A stretch of DNA of 64,000 nt. Origin: a virus. The notes beneath the pieces were generated by a model. It saw nothing but the letters and a program-made list of their open reading frames with translations, did not search any database and was not told where the DNA came from. The translations under genes were made by a program, and so were the position numbers. Each line of letters starts with the position of its first letter. Position 1 is the first letter of the stretch. Of the stretch, positions 47,365 through 55,513 are shown one piece after another. The DNA is taken from IMG/VR virus record IMGVR_UViG_3300021437_000001, positions 53,955 through 117,954 of that record; one strand, written 5' to 3'.

Positions 47365-47557
47365 TAAAAATCCTTTCAATAGCTACTTTCACTCGCTGCA
47401 AAATAGAAATAGATTCTTCATTAAAAGAAATCACATTACCGTCAATTGTCACATCGCAATTTATGAGCAATTGTCCAAATCGTTGATCTGGATATAGTTC
47501 GTTGATTGCGGCAAGTCTAGAGATAATATCTCTATTTATATCCTGTCTAGATTTCAT
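47342..47557 (-). CDS. Small hypothetical protein, 71 aa
   Basis: Alpha-beta-alpha pattern (INRDIISRLAAINELYPDQR, CDVTIDGNVISFNE). Overlaps the SET gene start by 23 bases. No family recognised. Confidence 0.55.
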   Translation of the reverse strand: MKSRQDINRDIISRLAAINELYPDQRFGQLLINCDVTIDGNVISFNEESISILQRVKVAIERIFNVTSKEK

Positions 47558-47754
47558 GTGTTACCTACAATTCTAGGACCTTGTCCTATATAAAGAACTC
47601 CACCATTCTCATCACAAATCCAAAAACGTTGTCCTGGGCTTGCAAACATTTTTGCCACTTCTACAGCTTCTTCCTGTGAGGTGAAATAGTTATTCTCGTG
47701 TCTGGCTTTTGCAGAATCAAAATTCTCACCCATCCAAACTATATACAACTTCAT
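47554..47754 (-). CDS. Small hypothetical protein, 66 aa
   Basis: ATG 47754 follows GAGGTCTTGGGG. Beta-alpha-beta (KLYIVWMGENFDSAKARHEN). Similar in type to the 89-aa protein at 42318, with the YFTSQEEAVEVAKMF helix. No function recognised. Confidence 0.55.
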   Translation of the reverse strand: MKLYIVWMGENFDSAKARHENNYFTSQEEAVEVAKMFASPGQRFWICDENGGVLYIGQGPRIVGNT

Positions 47755-48170
47755 CCCCAAGACCTCGTGTAACAAGCTATCACTCGCATTTCTCCAGAAT
47801 CTCTATAAATTTTTACATTTAGCGAATAATGCACATGCAATACTTTGTCTACTCCTGTTAAAACAAGCCAGATTGCTTCTTCGGAATTTTGGTAAGCGCC
47901 AGTGTTTATTTCCATCTCTACAGGTTTCATACGCTCTGTTGCTAATTTTCTACCTAGCTTTTTGTTAAAAGGGTCCTTGTAATGGCATAAAGCAGCGCCA
48001 ATGTTTACAGATATTTTTGGAATTGATAAGCAAGATCTTGTATATTGCTTTCGCAACTCTTGTAAAATCTCTAAAACATGCGGCTTTTCGAGAACCACAG
48101 TAGACCGAGTTCCTTTGTTGTATTTAGGAAACTCTTCTACTTCCATGTTATGACGTATTAGGATGTTCAT
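47751..48170 (-). CDS. Hypothetical protein, 139 aa
   Basis: Soluble alpha/beta chain (HVLEILQELRKQYTRSC, KVLHVHYSLNVKIYRDSGE). Overlaps neighbours by four bases. No family recognised. Confidence 0.55.
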   Translation of the reverse strand: MNILIRHNMEVEEFPKYNKGTRSTVVLEKPHVLEILQELRKQYTRSCLSIPKISVNIGAALCHYKDPFNKKLGRKLATERMKPVEMEINTGAYQNSEEAIWLVLTGVDKVLHVHYSLNVKIYRDSGEMRVIACYTRSWG

Positions 48171-48388
48171 CGTCCTCTCACTTTCACCGTTAAAATTACG
48201 GCATCACTGTTTACAGAACAAGGATCAACTGAATAACCTTGCTCTAAAAGAACTTCTTTATTTGGGTGCTGCTGTCCAACAAGAAATTTGACGGCTTGTT
48301 GAGTGTCGTACAAGTTGTACGCATTTTTAACGTCCATTAAATCTCGAGTCGAAATACGCATTTGAATTGTTTCAACTTGCGCTTGCAT
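48167..48388 (-). CDS. Small hypothetical protein, 73 aa
   Basis: MQAQVETIQMRISTRDLMDV start; a strand-helix pattern with a later VDPCSVNSDAVILTVKV strand pair. No family recognised. Confidence 0.55.
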   Translation of the reverse strand: MQAQVETIQMRISTRDLMDVKNAYNLYDTQQAVKFLVGQQHPNKEVLLEQGYSVDPCSVNSDAVILTVKVRGR

Positions 48389-48665
48389 TCTTATTACCTT
48401 TTGTTAAAAGCTGTAGAACGTTTTTCCAATAGGCAGCAGATTCATTGGGTGCTACAGGGGTGCCTGTGTTGTCTTTAAAAGATGATACCGTCAATGGTTC
48501 TACAATTCGCTTAGCTTTCTCAAGCCCATGAGAGCGAAGTAAGCCATCTGCCATTTTAGATGGTTTCAAAGCTTTTGCATCACTGCGAGTATGCTTAGTG
48601 TCCTTTTTAAGAGAAAAGTCATACGGATGCGGTCCTTTTTGTTCTGTATCTTTTTTTGATTTCAT
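48372..48665 (-). CDS. Hypothetical protein, 97 aa
   Basis: Very basic and polar first half (KKDTKHTRSDAKALKPSK), then a helical end (ESAAYWKNVLQLLTKG). No family recognised. Confidence 0.55.
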   Translation of the reverse strand: MKSKKDTEQKGPHPYDFSLKKDTKHTRSDAKALKPSKMADGLLRSHGLEKAKRIVEPLTVSSFKDNTGTPVAPNESAAYWKNVLQLLTKGNKNASAS

Positions 48666-48666
48666 T

Positions 48667-49176
48667 TTATGCTCCTACCGTTTCAATACCAAGTTCTTTT
48701 CTAATTACACGACTTACATGTGATCTAGAAATTTTTCTTCGAAAACGTCGTGCAATTTTTGCAACAGAATACCCTTCACAAAACAATCCAACCATAGTAT
48801 CTATTTGTTTCTGTGATAGACGTTTAGTAACTCCTCGAGTAAGTTGCTTTGGCAATACAGCTCTAAGATTCTTCATAGAATCATCTAGGCTAGTACCATT
48901 TTTTCGCAACATTACATATTTTTGTAATTCTTGAGCGGCAGTAGAAGTATCAAAACCATACAACTCTACTAGAATTTTTGCAGCAACCGCACGAGCAGTC
49001 ACTATTTTTGTACCTTTGTATGAAACGACATTATAGCCATGACGCTCAGTTCCAACTTCTGCATATTTTCCATCAGATCGAAGTTTTTTAATAACTCCAT
49101 TCTTTTGGATTTTATAGCGACGGTCTGTCGCAAGTTGTACGGCCAGTTTATTATTTGTTGCTTTTGAAGTAGACAT
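48667..49176 (-). CDS. HTH protein with HNH-associated N-terminal module
   Basis: 169 residues. Residues about 19-72 (RRYKIQKNGVIKKLRSDGKY, then GYNVVSYKGTK and a helix) look like the N-terminal module often found with HNH endonucleases. No HNH core follows. The C-terminus LSQKQIDTMVGLFCEGYSVA and ARRFRRKISRSHVSRVIRKE is a resolvase-like helix-turn-helix. It may be an eroded homing endonuclease reused as a regulator. Confidence 0.6.
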   Translation of the reverse strand: MSTSKATNNKLAVQLATDRRYKIQKNGVIKKLRSDGKYAEVGTERHGYNVVSYKGTKIVTARAVAAKILVELYGFDTSTAAQELQKYVMLRKNGTSLDDSMKNLRAVLPKQLTRGVTKRLSQKQIDTMVGLFCEGYSVAKIARRFRRKISRSHVSRVIRKELGIETVGA

Positions 49177-49202
49177 TTTCCCTCCTATGTTACTTCTGTT
49201 AA

Positions 49203-49466
49203 TTAATCTTCAATTTCAAATGTTTTCTTTTTTGGTGTAGCAAAATTAAACTTTTCTTCAGATGGCAAAGAAGAACGCATTTTTTCATTCTTCGCTTTCA
49301 CATAAATGGCTTCTTTAGTGAAGTTATTAAAACTTTTTAGTTTGAAAACTTCCACTTTAAAAACGCCATCACTATCTGGAGTTTTGCCAACTTTTCTGTA
49401 AAACTTAGGTGGCGATTCGTAGTTCAACTCAAACTCAGTCTCTTGTACACCTTTAACTTTAATCAT
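49203..49466 (-). CDS. Hypothetical protein, 87 aa
   Basis: ATG 49466 with AGGAGC upstream. A beta-rich basic protein (FELNYESPPKFYRKVG, KVEVFKLKSFNNF). No family recognised. Confidence 0.55.
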   Translation of the reverse strand: MIKVKGVQETEFELNYESPPKFYRKVGKTPDSDGVFKVEVFKLKSFNNFTKEAIYVKAKNEKMRSSLPSEEKFNFATPKKKTFEIED

Positions 49467-49677
49467 TTTGTTGCTCCTGATTCTGTTGTACCTTGTGAGG
49501 GGTATGTATGTCAAATGTTTTTATAAAAAAATTTTCTGGTGTCTCAAGTTGAAGCAGTACATCTGACATGGCCGTGCTATAGCCCTTATCAAAACCAGAA
49601 TGCCATCCTAAGAGAAGTACATTGACTAGTATCAAAATGAGAACTAAAGACCAAAGAGCTTTTCTAAGTAATTCCAT
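49459..49677 (-). CDS. Single-pass membrane protein, 72 aa
   Basis: Helix at about residues 5-25 (RKALWSLVLILILVNVLLLG) then a polar tail. It overlaps the 87-aa gene and diverges from the + strand gene that starts 17 bases away. No family recognised. Confidence 0.55.
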   Translation of the reverse strand: MELLRKALWSLVLILILVNVLLLGWHSGFDKGYSTAMSDVLLQLETPENFFIKTFDIHTPHKVQQNQEQQND

Positions 49678-49694
49678 TGTGGTATCCTTTTCTC

Positions 49695-50024
49695 ATGATG
49701 TTATCTCCGTTGATAGTAGCAGTATGTTTAACTTCCGGTCCAACGTATGATGTGGCTTGTCGCACGTCTTTAGAACAGGCGGCAGCACAAACTGGATTTG
49801 CCTCGCAAATAGAAGAACTTAAAAATAAAACAGAACATAGAGTCATACGGTACATAAACCCTTCTAAAGAAGTTGAAGTTTTTGTCGGCGGTTTAGGATA
49901 CGCTGTGCAGCTCATTTCCAGAAGACAGGCGACGATAGCTTTGCCGACTGGTTTTAAAAATTCGTCTTTTAGTATGAGTGTAGGTAGCACTAGTACCTCT
50001 ATTGGCTTAAACATCGGTTTCTAG
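49695..50024 (+). CDS. Putative exported protein, the only + strand gene in the - block
   Basis: 109 residues from ATG 49695. A signal-like start (MMLSPLIVAVCLTSG), a helical charged middle (SLEQAAAQTGFASQIEELKN) and a glycine-rich, strand-like C-terminus (VGGLGYAVQLISRR, TSTSIGLNIGF). The ending resembles that of the membrane protein at 3627-4037. The opposite-strand frame here has no such pattern. No strong ribosome site, so moderate confidence. Confidence 0.5.
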   Translation: MMLSPLIVAVCLTSGPTYDVACRTSLEQAAAQTGFASQIEELKNKTEHRVIRYINPSKEVEVFVGGLGYAVQLISRRQATIALPTGFKNSSFSMSVGSTSTSIGLNIGF

Positions 50025-50386
50025 CCTCTCTCCAACCAAGTTTTGCACTCTTGTAAAATTTTCATTTCATATTGTTTATCATTCAATTTTCTATTTCTTC
50101 CAGAAGGATGTGGAAGTTTAAAGAAATTTGTTACTCCATAAGCGATCAAAGCTTTAGAAGCTTCCTCTCCCAAGGCAATTATTTGAAATGAATTTAAGGT
50201 TGCGTAAATAAGATGTTGATCAAATCTAGGATCGACTCTATTGATCAATTGTATTTTAGCTTCGTTATCTAGAATAACGGCCAGCCACTTTTGTAATCTG
50301 GTATGCGAAGCCGTACCTATAAAAGCAATGGCGGAGTCTGTATTTTTACTAGATGGTTTATCTCCCACGAGAAGGAGCTTACGCAT
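50021..50386 (-). CDS. Uracil-DNA glycosylase superfamily-like protein
   Basis: 121 residues from ATG 50386. LLVGDKPSSKNT (about 5-16) and AFIGTASHTRLQKWL (about 21-35), then LPHPSGRNRKLN near residue 98, follow the UDG-superfamily layout (N-terminal loop, GxxPS-like region and the HPSxxNR loop). A short form. It could remove damaged or uracil bases, or bind DNA in an altered way. Stop and start overlap neighbours. Confidence 0.7.
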   Translation of the reverse strand: MRKLLLVGDKPSSKNTDSAIAFIGTASHTRLQKWLAVILDNEAKIQLINRVDPRFDQHLIYATLNSFQIIALGEEASKALIAYGVTNFFKLPHPSGRNRKLNDKQYEMKILQECKTWLERG

Positions 50387-50645
50387 CAAACTTACCGCCG
50401 TGATCATCACCAGTATTAAAAACTTCTTCATTCCTACTATCTTGAAGTTGAGACAAGATCATATTGTGAAGATCTGTGAGTGCTTCAATAGCTCCTGCTG
50501 CTGCGATTCTATTTTGATCTGTTAAAGCTGTATTAGTTTTTACTTGATCTTTCATAGTTTGAATAGATGAAGATAATAACTGCAATAAACTTTTTGCAGA
50601 TAGCATATCGGTTTCTTTTACTAAAACGTGTGTAGGACCGCTCAT
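50379..50645 (-). CDS. Hypothetical helical protein, 88 aa
   Basis: Two long helices likely (SAKSLLQLLSSSIQTMKDQV, AAAGAIEALTDLHNMILSQL) and a polar end. No family recognised. Confidence 0.55.
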   Translation of the reverse strand: MSGPTHVLVKETDMLSAKSLLQLLSSSIQTMKDQVKTNTALTDQNRIAAAGAIEALTDLHNMILSQLQDSRNEEVFNTGDDHGGKFDA

Positions 50646-50653
50646 AAAATCTC

Positions 50654-51220
50654 CTATTTACCTTTTCGCATTAATTCAAGCATCTTCTCCAAAACGGAAA
50701 TTGTCATAAATACGTCGTGGTCCGCAGTGTGCGCTTGCGTGGTGTCGATATTAAAATACTCTGCAACAGAAGATAAACTTCCAGATACAGAAGTTGGCAT
50801 TAATCCAGCTTGAATGCAAGCTCGAGCAATAACACCAGTGTCCATAGTTCTGTAAGAAACAAATTTTTGCCAAGTTCCTTTGTTTATTAGAAATTCATAC
50901 AACTTTAAAATATCAAAAGCTACGTTATGCCCAACTGGAATAAGTTTCTCACTGCCTAGTATGGAATTGCCGTTTAAAAAATTGTAAAGCTTAGTTCCAG
51001 CTTCTTTGTAAGTAATTGCTCTTTGATCGTGCAATTTTAAATCAATACCATTGATTCGAAGAGCCTCGGCAGTAACAACGTATTTACCATCTTCAGGTTT
51101 CATTTCTAAAAGTAAATTATCCAACTCATTAAAATTTTCATCCAGAACAGAAAAGTAGGCTGTCAATAAAGACGTCCCTTCAAAACCTCCAGTTTCGGTA
51201 TCTAATGCTATGTACTTCAT
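50654..51220 (-). CDS. DEDDh 3'-5' exonuclease (DnaQ-like)
   Basis: 188 residues. IALDTETGG (about 4-12, DxE), VGHNVAFDI (about 95-103) and HTADHDVFM (about 163-171, H-x4-D form) are the Exo I, II and III motifs. It probably proofreads or trims DNA or RNA. The polymerase is not in the window. Confidence 0.87.
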   Translation of the reverse strand: MKYIALDTETGGFEGTSLLTAYFSVLDENFNELDNLLLEMKPEDGKYVVTAEALRINGIDLKLHDQRAITYKEAGTKLYNFLNGNSILGSEKLIPVGHNVAFDILKLYEFLINKGTWQKFVSYRTMDTGVIARACIQAGLMPTSVSGSLSSVAEYFNIDTTQAHTADHDVFMTISVLEKMLELMRKGK

Positions 51221-51235
51221 CTTTTGCCTTCTTTC

Positions 51236-52081
51236 TTAAAAGTTCAGCTTCATTGCTGAAGAATTTTTTATTCCATCTCGTTTTTTGTCATACGAGCCAA
51301 TTGTAGTATTTACACTAGAATGTCCTGCAAAGTCAGCAACATTTCTAGGAGATTCACCATTTTCCAGTAATTGTGAAATTGCTGTGGCACGACAAGAATG
51401 TGGTGATACTTTACGAGTAACTCCTATCATTTTTGCATACCTCTTTACCAAGTGATAAATAGTAGATCCAGTTACCTGTAATAGAAATCTTTCTGAATTT
51501 TGCGGCCACAAAGGTGAATTAACCAATTGTGGCAATAGAAGTTCAGCTAATTTTGGATGTGCTGGAATCATGCGGTATTTGCCGCCTTTGCCGTCTATAC
51601 GCAAAACAATTTGTCCATCCATATCTTTTATATCGCAAAATCGTAAATAAGCAATTTCTGAGCGTCTTAAACCTGCGTAAAACAAAAGAGCTAAAATTAA
51701 CAAATCTCGTTCTCGTTCAACAGGAGTGGCTCGCTCTTTGACAGCTTTAAACATTTTTCGTACTTCATCATCAGTAAAAGCTTGTGTAGGCTCTGAGACA
51801 GATACTTTTGGAGATTTTACTCCGGCAAATGGGTCAATGCCCAATTTACCCTGTCCTCGTAGAAATTGACAAAAACTTCTAACGCTAGACATTTTTCTAG
51901 CTACGCTAGAAGATGTGAGGCCTTTTCGTACTAAAGTGTCTCGAAATAAGATTACAGACGGTCTATCAAGAACTCCTCCTGTGATTTCTCGGTACTGTCT
52001 TAAATCTAGCCCATAAGACCTGACAGTCTCATCTGTGCTTTGTCCTCCAATAAATTCCAGCATATCCATGTTGAAATCCAC
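51236..52081 (-). CDS. Tyrosine recombinase (integrase/Xer-like)
   Basis: 281 residues; GTG start. An N-terminal SAM-like core-binding domain (about 1-100), then the catalytic domain: GLRRSEIAYL (Arg, about 156), GKGGKYRMIP (Lys, about 184), SPHSCRATA (HxxR, about 228), GHSSVNTTIGSYDKKR (His, then nucleophile Tyr, about 249-264). It could integrate the genome, resolve multimers or act in an Xer-like role. No att site was identified. Confidence 0.9.
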   Translation of the reverse strand: MDFNMDMLEFIGGQSTDETVRSYGLDLRQYREITGGVLDRPSVILFRDTLVRKGLTSSSVARKMSSVRSFCQFLRGQGKLGIDPFAGVKSPKVSVSEPTQAFTDDEVRKMFKAVKERATPVERERDLLILALLFYAGLRRSEIAYLRFCDIKDMDGQIVLRIDGKGGKYRMIPAHPKLAELLLPQLVNSPLWPQNSERFLLQVTGSTIYHLVKRYAKMIGVTRKVSPHSCRATAISQLLENGESPRNVADFAGHSSVNTTIGSYDKKRDGIKNSSAMKLNF

Positions 52082-52088
52082 ACTAACC

Positions 52089-52391
52089 TCATTTCAAATG
52101 TTCAATAGAAATCTCTAAGTCTTCTATACCTGTTTCCTTCTCACATTCAATATTCTGAACTTTATATCCCAAATCTTCAAGTTCTTTTTTTACAATTTCA
52201 AGACCCCAGTGCCATTCTTCTTGCATTATTACTTCACATGAAACAACACCATCATCAATCATTTTGTGTATGGCCTCAAATGCAGCATGTCGTAATTCTC
52301 TTGCTGCTAAGTTTTTTCGTGCGACTGCATTAGTTTTTGCTTTAGCTATTGCATCAGCCGCCGATATTGCTTTGACCCGTAGATTTGCCAT
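52089..52391 (-). CDS. Hypothetical protein, 100 aa
   Basis: ATG 52391 follows GAAAGGAACAACAAG. Alanine- and lysine-rich helices (AADAIAKAKTNAVARKNLAA) and a C-terminal alpha/beta part (LEIVKKELEDLGYKVQNIEC). No family recognised. Confidence 0.55.
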   Translation of the reverse strand: MANLRVKAISAADAIAKAKTNAVARKNLAARELRHAAFEAIHKMIDDGVVSCEVIMQEEWHWGLEIVKKELEDLGYKVQNIECEKETGIEDLEISIEHLK

Positions 52392-52605
52392 CTTGTTGTT
52401 CCTTTCGTTTTTTAAACTCATTAAAATCTAATACTGTTGCCATAGGCTGCGCAACAATCTCGTAAAAACCATTCGCATTAGGTTTAGTAGCTAGAGTCCC
52501 AATACAGCCACATTTAGTACACTCATCTCGCCATGCAAAACAATCATCAAAATGCTCCTGTTTAACGGCTACAAACTTATGCTCACAAGTCTTCCAACTA
52601 TTCAT
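52354..52605 (-). CDS. Small zinc-ribbon protein, 83 aa
   Basis: One His-Lys pair near CEHKF, then DECTKCGCIG, a zinc-ribbon-like set with an upstream Cys (DDCFAW). Flexible C-terminus. Overlaps the 100-aa gene. Function unknown. Confidence 0.55.
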   Translation of the reverse strand: MNSWKTCEHKFVAVKQEHFDDCFAWRDECTKCGCIGTLATKPNANGFYEIVAQPMATVLDFNEFKKRKEQQDGKSTGQSNIGG

Positions 52606-52643
52606 CTTGACCTCCTACATTCAAGGTATAATGCTTGAGTTAA

Positions 52644-52850
52644 TTAGTCAAGAATTATTTTTAAAAAACCTTGTGAACGTAAATGCGCTTGTACGGCCAT
52701 AACATAACAATATGTCCTAAATTGAGAATCATCTAGCTTTAAGCGTTTAGGGTCTAGATCTGTGTACAGTTTTATGGCATGGGACCTAATTGCTTCCAAA
52801 TCCGTTTTTGTAAGAATTACCCTTGGGTCGTCGTGTCTAGGCTCGTCCAT
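52644..52850 (-). CDS. Small helical protein, 68 aa
   Basis: Two helices (TDLEAIRSHAIKLYTDLD, YCYVMAVQAHLRSQGF). Start overlaps the thyX stop by 34 bases. No family recognised. Confidence 0.55.
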   Translation of the reverse strand: MDEPRHDDPRVILTKTDLEAIRSHAIKLYTDLDPKRLKLDDSQFRTYCYVMAVQAHLRSQGFLKIILD

Positions 52851-53503
52851 CCCAGTGCCTCCGCTATAGTTGGAAGTTCTTTTACCAAAATGTCTCTAAT
52901 TGCTAACGCAATAGCCTGGTGTTCTTTTTGAGTTCCATTTCCGCAACGAAGATTCAAATAGTGAATCCAGGAGCGAAGGGAGCCATTCATGTAAAGTTTA
53001 GTCGTAGTCGATTGCGGCAATAGAAAGCGAGCTTGTTCTTTTGCTATACCTTTTCGTAAAGCTAAATTATAAATACGCTCGCAGTTTTCTTGAACCTCGT
53101 CTTGTCGATCTTTAAACCACTGCTTATCTTCTTCAGACATATCATCAACGGAATTTTGTCGATTTTTTGAATCTTGACGTCTAGCCTCATACGTTTCAAA
53201 CGATTGCACAGCCGCATACCGTTGAGAAAATTCCTGAAAACTAAATGACCGATGTCTAAGTATCTGAGTAGCAATAGCTCTAGAAGTCTCAATTTCAAAA
53301 ACCATATTTGCCATTTCAAAAATAGAGACGTGTCCATTATCTAGGCAATATTTGAGAAGTTTAGGATTCCCTGAAGTTTGGTTTGAAGGATTAGACACCC
53401 TAGCGCAATACATAACAAGTTCTTCTGGATTGTCAAAACAATTAAGTTCAGCTTCCAAAACAGGATCACAAATTTGAGTTTTTGCAATTAATCGTACTTT
53501 CAT
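52817..53503 (-). CDS. thyX: Flavin-dependent thymidylate synthase
   Basis: Converts dUMP to dTMP using methylene-tetrahydrofolate and NADPH, with FAD. The ThyX signature RHRSFSFQEFSQRY (about residues 82-95) is intact. The N-terminal ARVSNPSNQ and the later STTTKLYMNGSLRSWIHYL block with the active-site Arg and Ser are present. Its 228 residues are typical. With dut and nrdJ it completes the dTTP route. Confidence 0.95.
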   Translation of the reverse strand: MKVRLIAKTQICDPVLEAELNCFDNPEELVMYCARVSNPSNQTSGNPKLLKYCLDNGHVSIFEMANMVFEIETSRAIATQILRHRSFSFQEFSQRYAAVQSFETYEARRQDSKNRQNSVDDMSEEDKQWFKDRQDEVQENCERIYNLALRKGIAKEQARFLLPQSTTTKLYMNGSLRSWIHYLNLRCGNGTQKEHQAIALAIRDILVKELPTIAEALGWTSLDTTTQG

Positions 53504-53695
53504 TTATTCCTCAACAATCTCATATTGCTCTTTAAGAAGTTCCGACGCCATAGCCATTGCTCCATTTCTAAACATCCAATGTTGATGACTTAGATGAGAC
53601 TCTTCTCGAATGTTATGTTCTTTGCGTGTAAGCTTTTCAGCCAGATCCATGCACTTTCCTATAAATTGATCTTTAGTAATTTTCTTTTTTTCCAT
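53504..53695 (-). CDS. Small hypothetical protein, 63 aa
   Basis: ATG 53695 with AAGGGAG upstream. Helical (FIGKCMDLAEKLTRKEHNIR) with several His. The much longer frame from 53953 overlaps another gene and was rejected. Confidence 0.55.
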   Translation of the reverse strand: MEKKKITKDQFIGKCMDLAEKLTRKEHNIREESHLSHQHWMFRNGAMAMASELLKEQYEIVEE

Positions 53696-53705
53696 AAAAC
53701 TCCCT

Positions 53706-54245
53706 TTAATCCCACCAAGATTCTTGATATTTAGCCATAATCCCAAAAAACCAACGAGTATCTCGAACTTTAATTGAATCGTCTTTACGGCACGCTTCCA
53801 AAAATTCGGCACGCTCTTCTTCTTCTTTTTCTTTCGGTACTCCTGGTCTTCCCATTCCAGTGTATTTGCGTCCAGTCTTTTCGTCAACTTTTTCGATGAA
53901 CTCAAGATCACCCCACTTTGCATTGTGCAGACCGTGATGATAGAAATAATCATCTTTTCTCAATTTCTCACCTAACTTAATACATAATTTCAAACTTTGA
54001 ATAGGAGCTTTTTCAGGAATATGGTGCCCTTCTTCAAAAATTGCTTTTTGCATACGCTTCATTTTGAAAACCATAACGTCTAAAAGGTAAGCGTGATCCC
54101 AGTCATAGTTATTCCAGCCAAGACGTGCCCATGCTAAGGAGCGACAAATCTGATGGTACAACCGTCGTAGTGGCCAGAGTCTATGTTTCAGTTCGTCTTT
54201 TAAATCCCACTTAGGCATTTCTTTTATCATTTTCACGTCAAACAT
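53706..54245 (-). CDS. Hypothetical protein, 179 aa, tryptophan- and histidine-rich
   Basis: Helical protein with many W, H and Y (LWPLRRLYHQICRSLAWAR, YDWDHAYLLDVMVFKMKR). A lysine/glutamate-rich segment lies near residue 140. Proteins of this type occur in other large phages, with no known function that I can state. Confidence 0.55.
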   Translation of the reverse strand: MFDVKMIKEMPKWDLKDELKHRLWPLRRLYHQICRSLAWARLGWNNYDWDHAYLLDVMVFKMKRMQKAIFEEGHHIPEKAPIQSLKLCIKLGEKLRKDDYFYHHGLHNAKWGDLEFIEKVDEKTGRKYTGMGRPGVPKEKEEEERAEFLEACRKDDSIKVRDTRWFFGIMAKYQESWWD

Positions 54246-54498
54246 TTGAATTCTCCCAAGATTTCATATCAATAAAGATGCCGTAAACTCTTCTATACAT
54301 TTTTTGATTTTCGTCATTTCGTAATTCAGTATCGTATTGAACAAGTACAAATGGTATCTTTTGGGACTTAAAACGCTTTACCCAAAATTCTTGATCTTCC
54401 CTCTGAGTCGTAGGCTCTGACCAAAGATTAGAAGGTCTTAGTGCAATGGTTTTTAAAAGTGGTTCATTATTTGTATCTAGCACTTTTATATTTTTCAT
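54238..54498 (-). CDS. Hypothetical protein, 86 aa
   Basis: Small alpha/beta protein (IPFVLVQYDTELRND, RVYGIFIDM). Overlaps the neighbours by a few bases. No family recognised. Confidence 0.55.
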   Translation of the reverse strand: MKNIKVLDTNNEPLLKTIALRPSNLWSEPTTQREDQEFWVKRFKSQKIPFVLVQYDTELRNDENQKMYRRVYGIFIDMKSWENSNV

Positions 54499-55409
54499 CT
54501 GTCAATTCCTCTTGTTGCTTTTGTAATCTCGTATCGCACTAAACGAGCTACCTTTCCAGGCTCACCAGAACCAATAATTCTACCGTCAACTTTTATAATA
54601 GGAGCAGTTTCGACATAAGTACCGCTAATGAAAATTTCGTCTGCTGTATAAATATCAGGTTTAGTCAAACGACGCTCAATTACTTGATAGCCTTTTTCTT
54701 GCAAAAGTTGAGCAAACCATTGACGTGTTAATCCAGATAAAATAGAACCTGTTTGAGGTGGTGTAAATACGACACCTTGTTTTACGACAAAAATATTTGC
54801 AACAGAAGCTTCAACAACATAGCCATCATTATCACAAAAAAGAACTTCATCGACACCTTCAAACTCGTGTTTGCAGTTGTGCAAAACTGCATAATTTGCA
54901 GTAGTCTTAGCTTGCATTTGATAATTTGGATAGCCTCTAGGAGTTGCTGAAATTCTCGCAGTTATTCCGTTTTCTTTATTTACTGGTTTTATAGGAAAAG
55001 CATATATGTCTAATGCAATTCGATTTGTTTGCGCTCGTACTGATTCGGCATCTTGTGTTGCATAAGCAATCGGACGAAGATATAAATCTCCACCACCAGC
55101 GGCCTCTACAACTTCTTGACAAGCCTCTATTACTTGTTCAACAGTGTATGGAATTTCTATGTTCAAAATTTTTGCTGAATTGAAGAGACGAATAATGTGC
55201 TGTTTTAATAGCCAAATCTGAGTTGTGCCATCTTCTTTTAGGTAAGAACGAATTCCTTCCCAAACCGCTGGAGCACCGTAGTGCATAACAAAATTGAAAC
55301 TGTCAATTGGTGTTTTATGAGAAGAAATTGACCCATCTGCCCAGACACGAAATTGTCCTACAGGTTTAGGTTTTTGTTTTGCTGATCTAATTTTAAAACC
55401 TGCTCCCAT
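54495..55409 (-). CDS. ilvE: Branched-chain amino-acid aminotransferase (class IV)
   Basis: 304 residues, a complete PLP fold-type IV enzyme. The blocks HYGAPAVWEGIR (43-54), LYLRPIAY (109-116), QAKTTANYAVL with PLP-binding Lys168, VVEASVANIFVV and TPPQTGSILSGLTRQW (PLP-phosphate loop) and ISGTYVETAPI match IlvE-type enzymes. It would transfer amino groups to or from Leu, Ile and Val. This is not a usual phage gene and looks like a host-derived metabolic gene. A folded leader RNA lies just upstream. Confidence 0.9.
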   Translation of the reverse strand: MGAGFKIRSAKQKPKPVGQFRVWADGSISSHKTPIDSFNFVMHYGAPAVWEGIRSYLKEDGTTQIWLLKQHIIRLFNSAKILNIEIPYTVEQVIEACQEVVEAAGGGDLYLRPIAYATQDAESVRAQTNRIALDIYAFPIKPVNKENGITARISATPRGYPNYQMQAKTTANYAVLHNCKHEFEGVDEVLFCDNDGYVVEASVANIFVVKQGVVFTPPQTGSILSGLTRQWFAQLLQEKGYQVIERRLTKPDIYTADEIFISGTYVETAPIIKVDGRIIGSGEPGKVARLVRYEITKATRGIDR

Positions 55410-55421
55410 AACTCCCCTAAA

Positions 55422-55506
55422 ATGTGGGGGCCGTGCCTATCACTCCATTCGTCAGAATGGTTCTCCGTGGGACGATCAACTCCCTCCAACCTCAGCACGA
55501 CCCCAT
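55422..55506 (-). ncRNA. Structured leader RNA upstream of ilvE
   Basis: Outer pairing GGGG and CGTGC with GCACG and CCCC, with an inner hairpin CCATTC-GTCA-GAATGG. On the - strand it ends 12 bases before the ilvE start, with AGGGGAG just after it. It may be a riboswitch-like or processing element. No known class matched by eye. Confidence 0.45.
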
Positions 55507-55513
55507 TAAAATT

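Noticed and set aside
49664-50014. A - strand frame opposite the exported + strand gene
   Set aside because: It has no ribosome site and an unlikely composition. The + strand frame has a signal-like start and a glycine-rich end.
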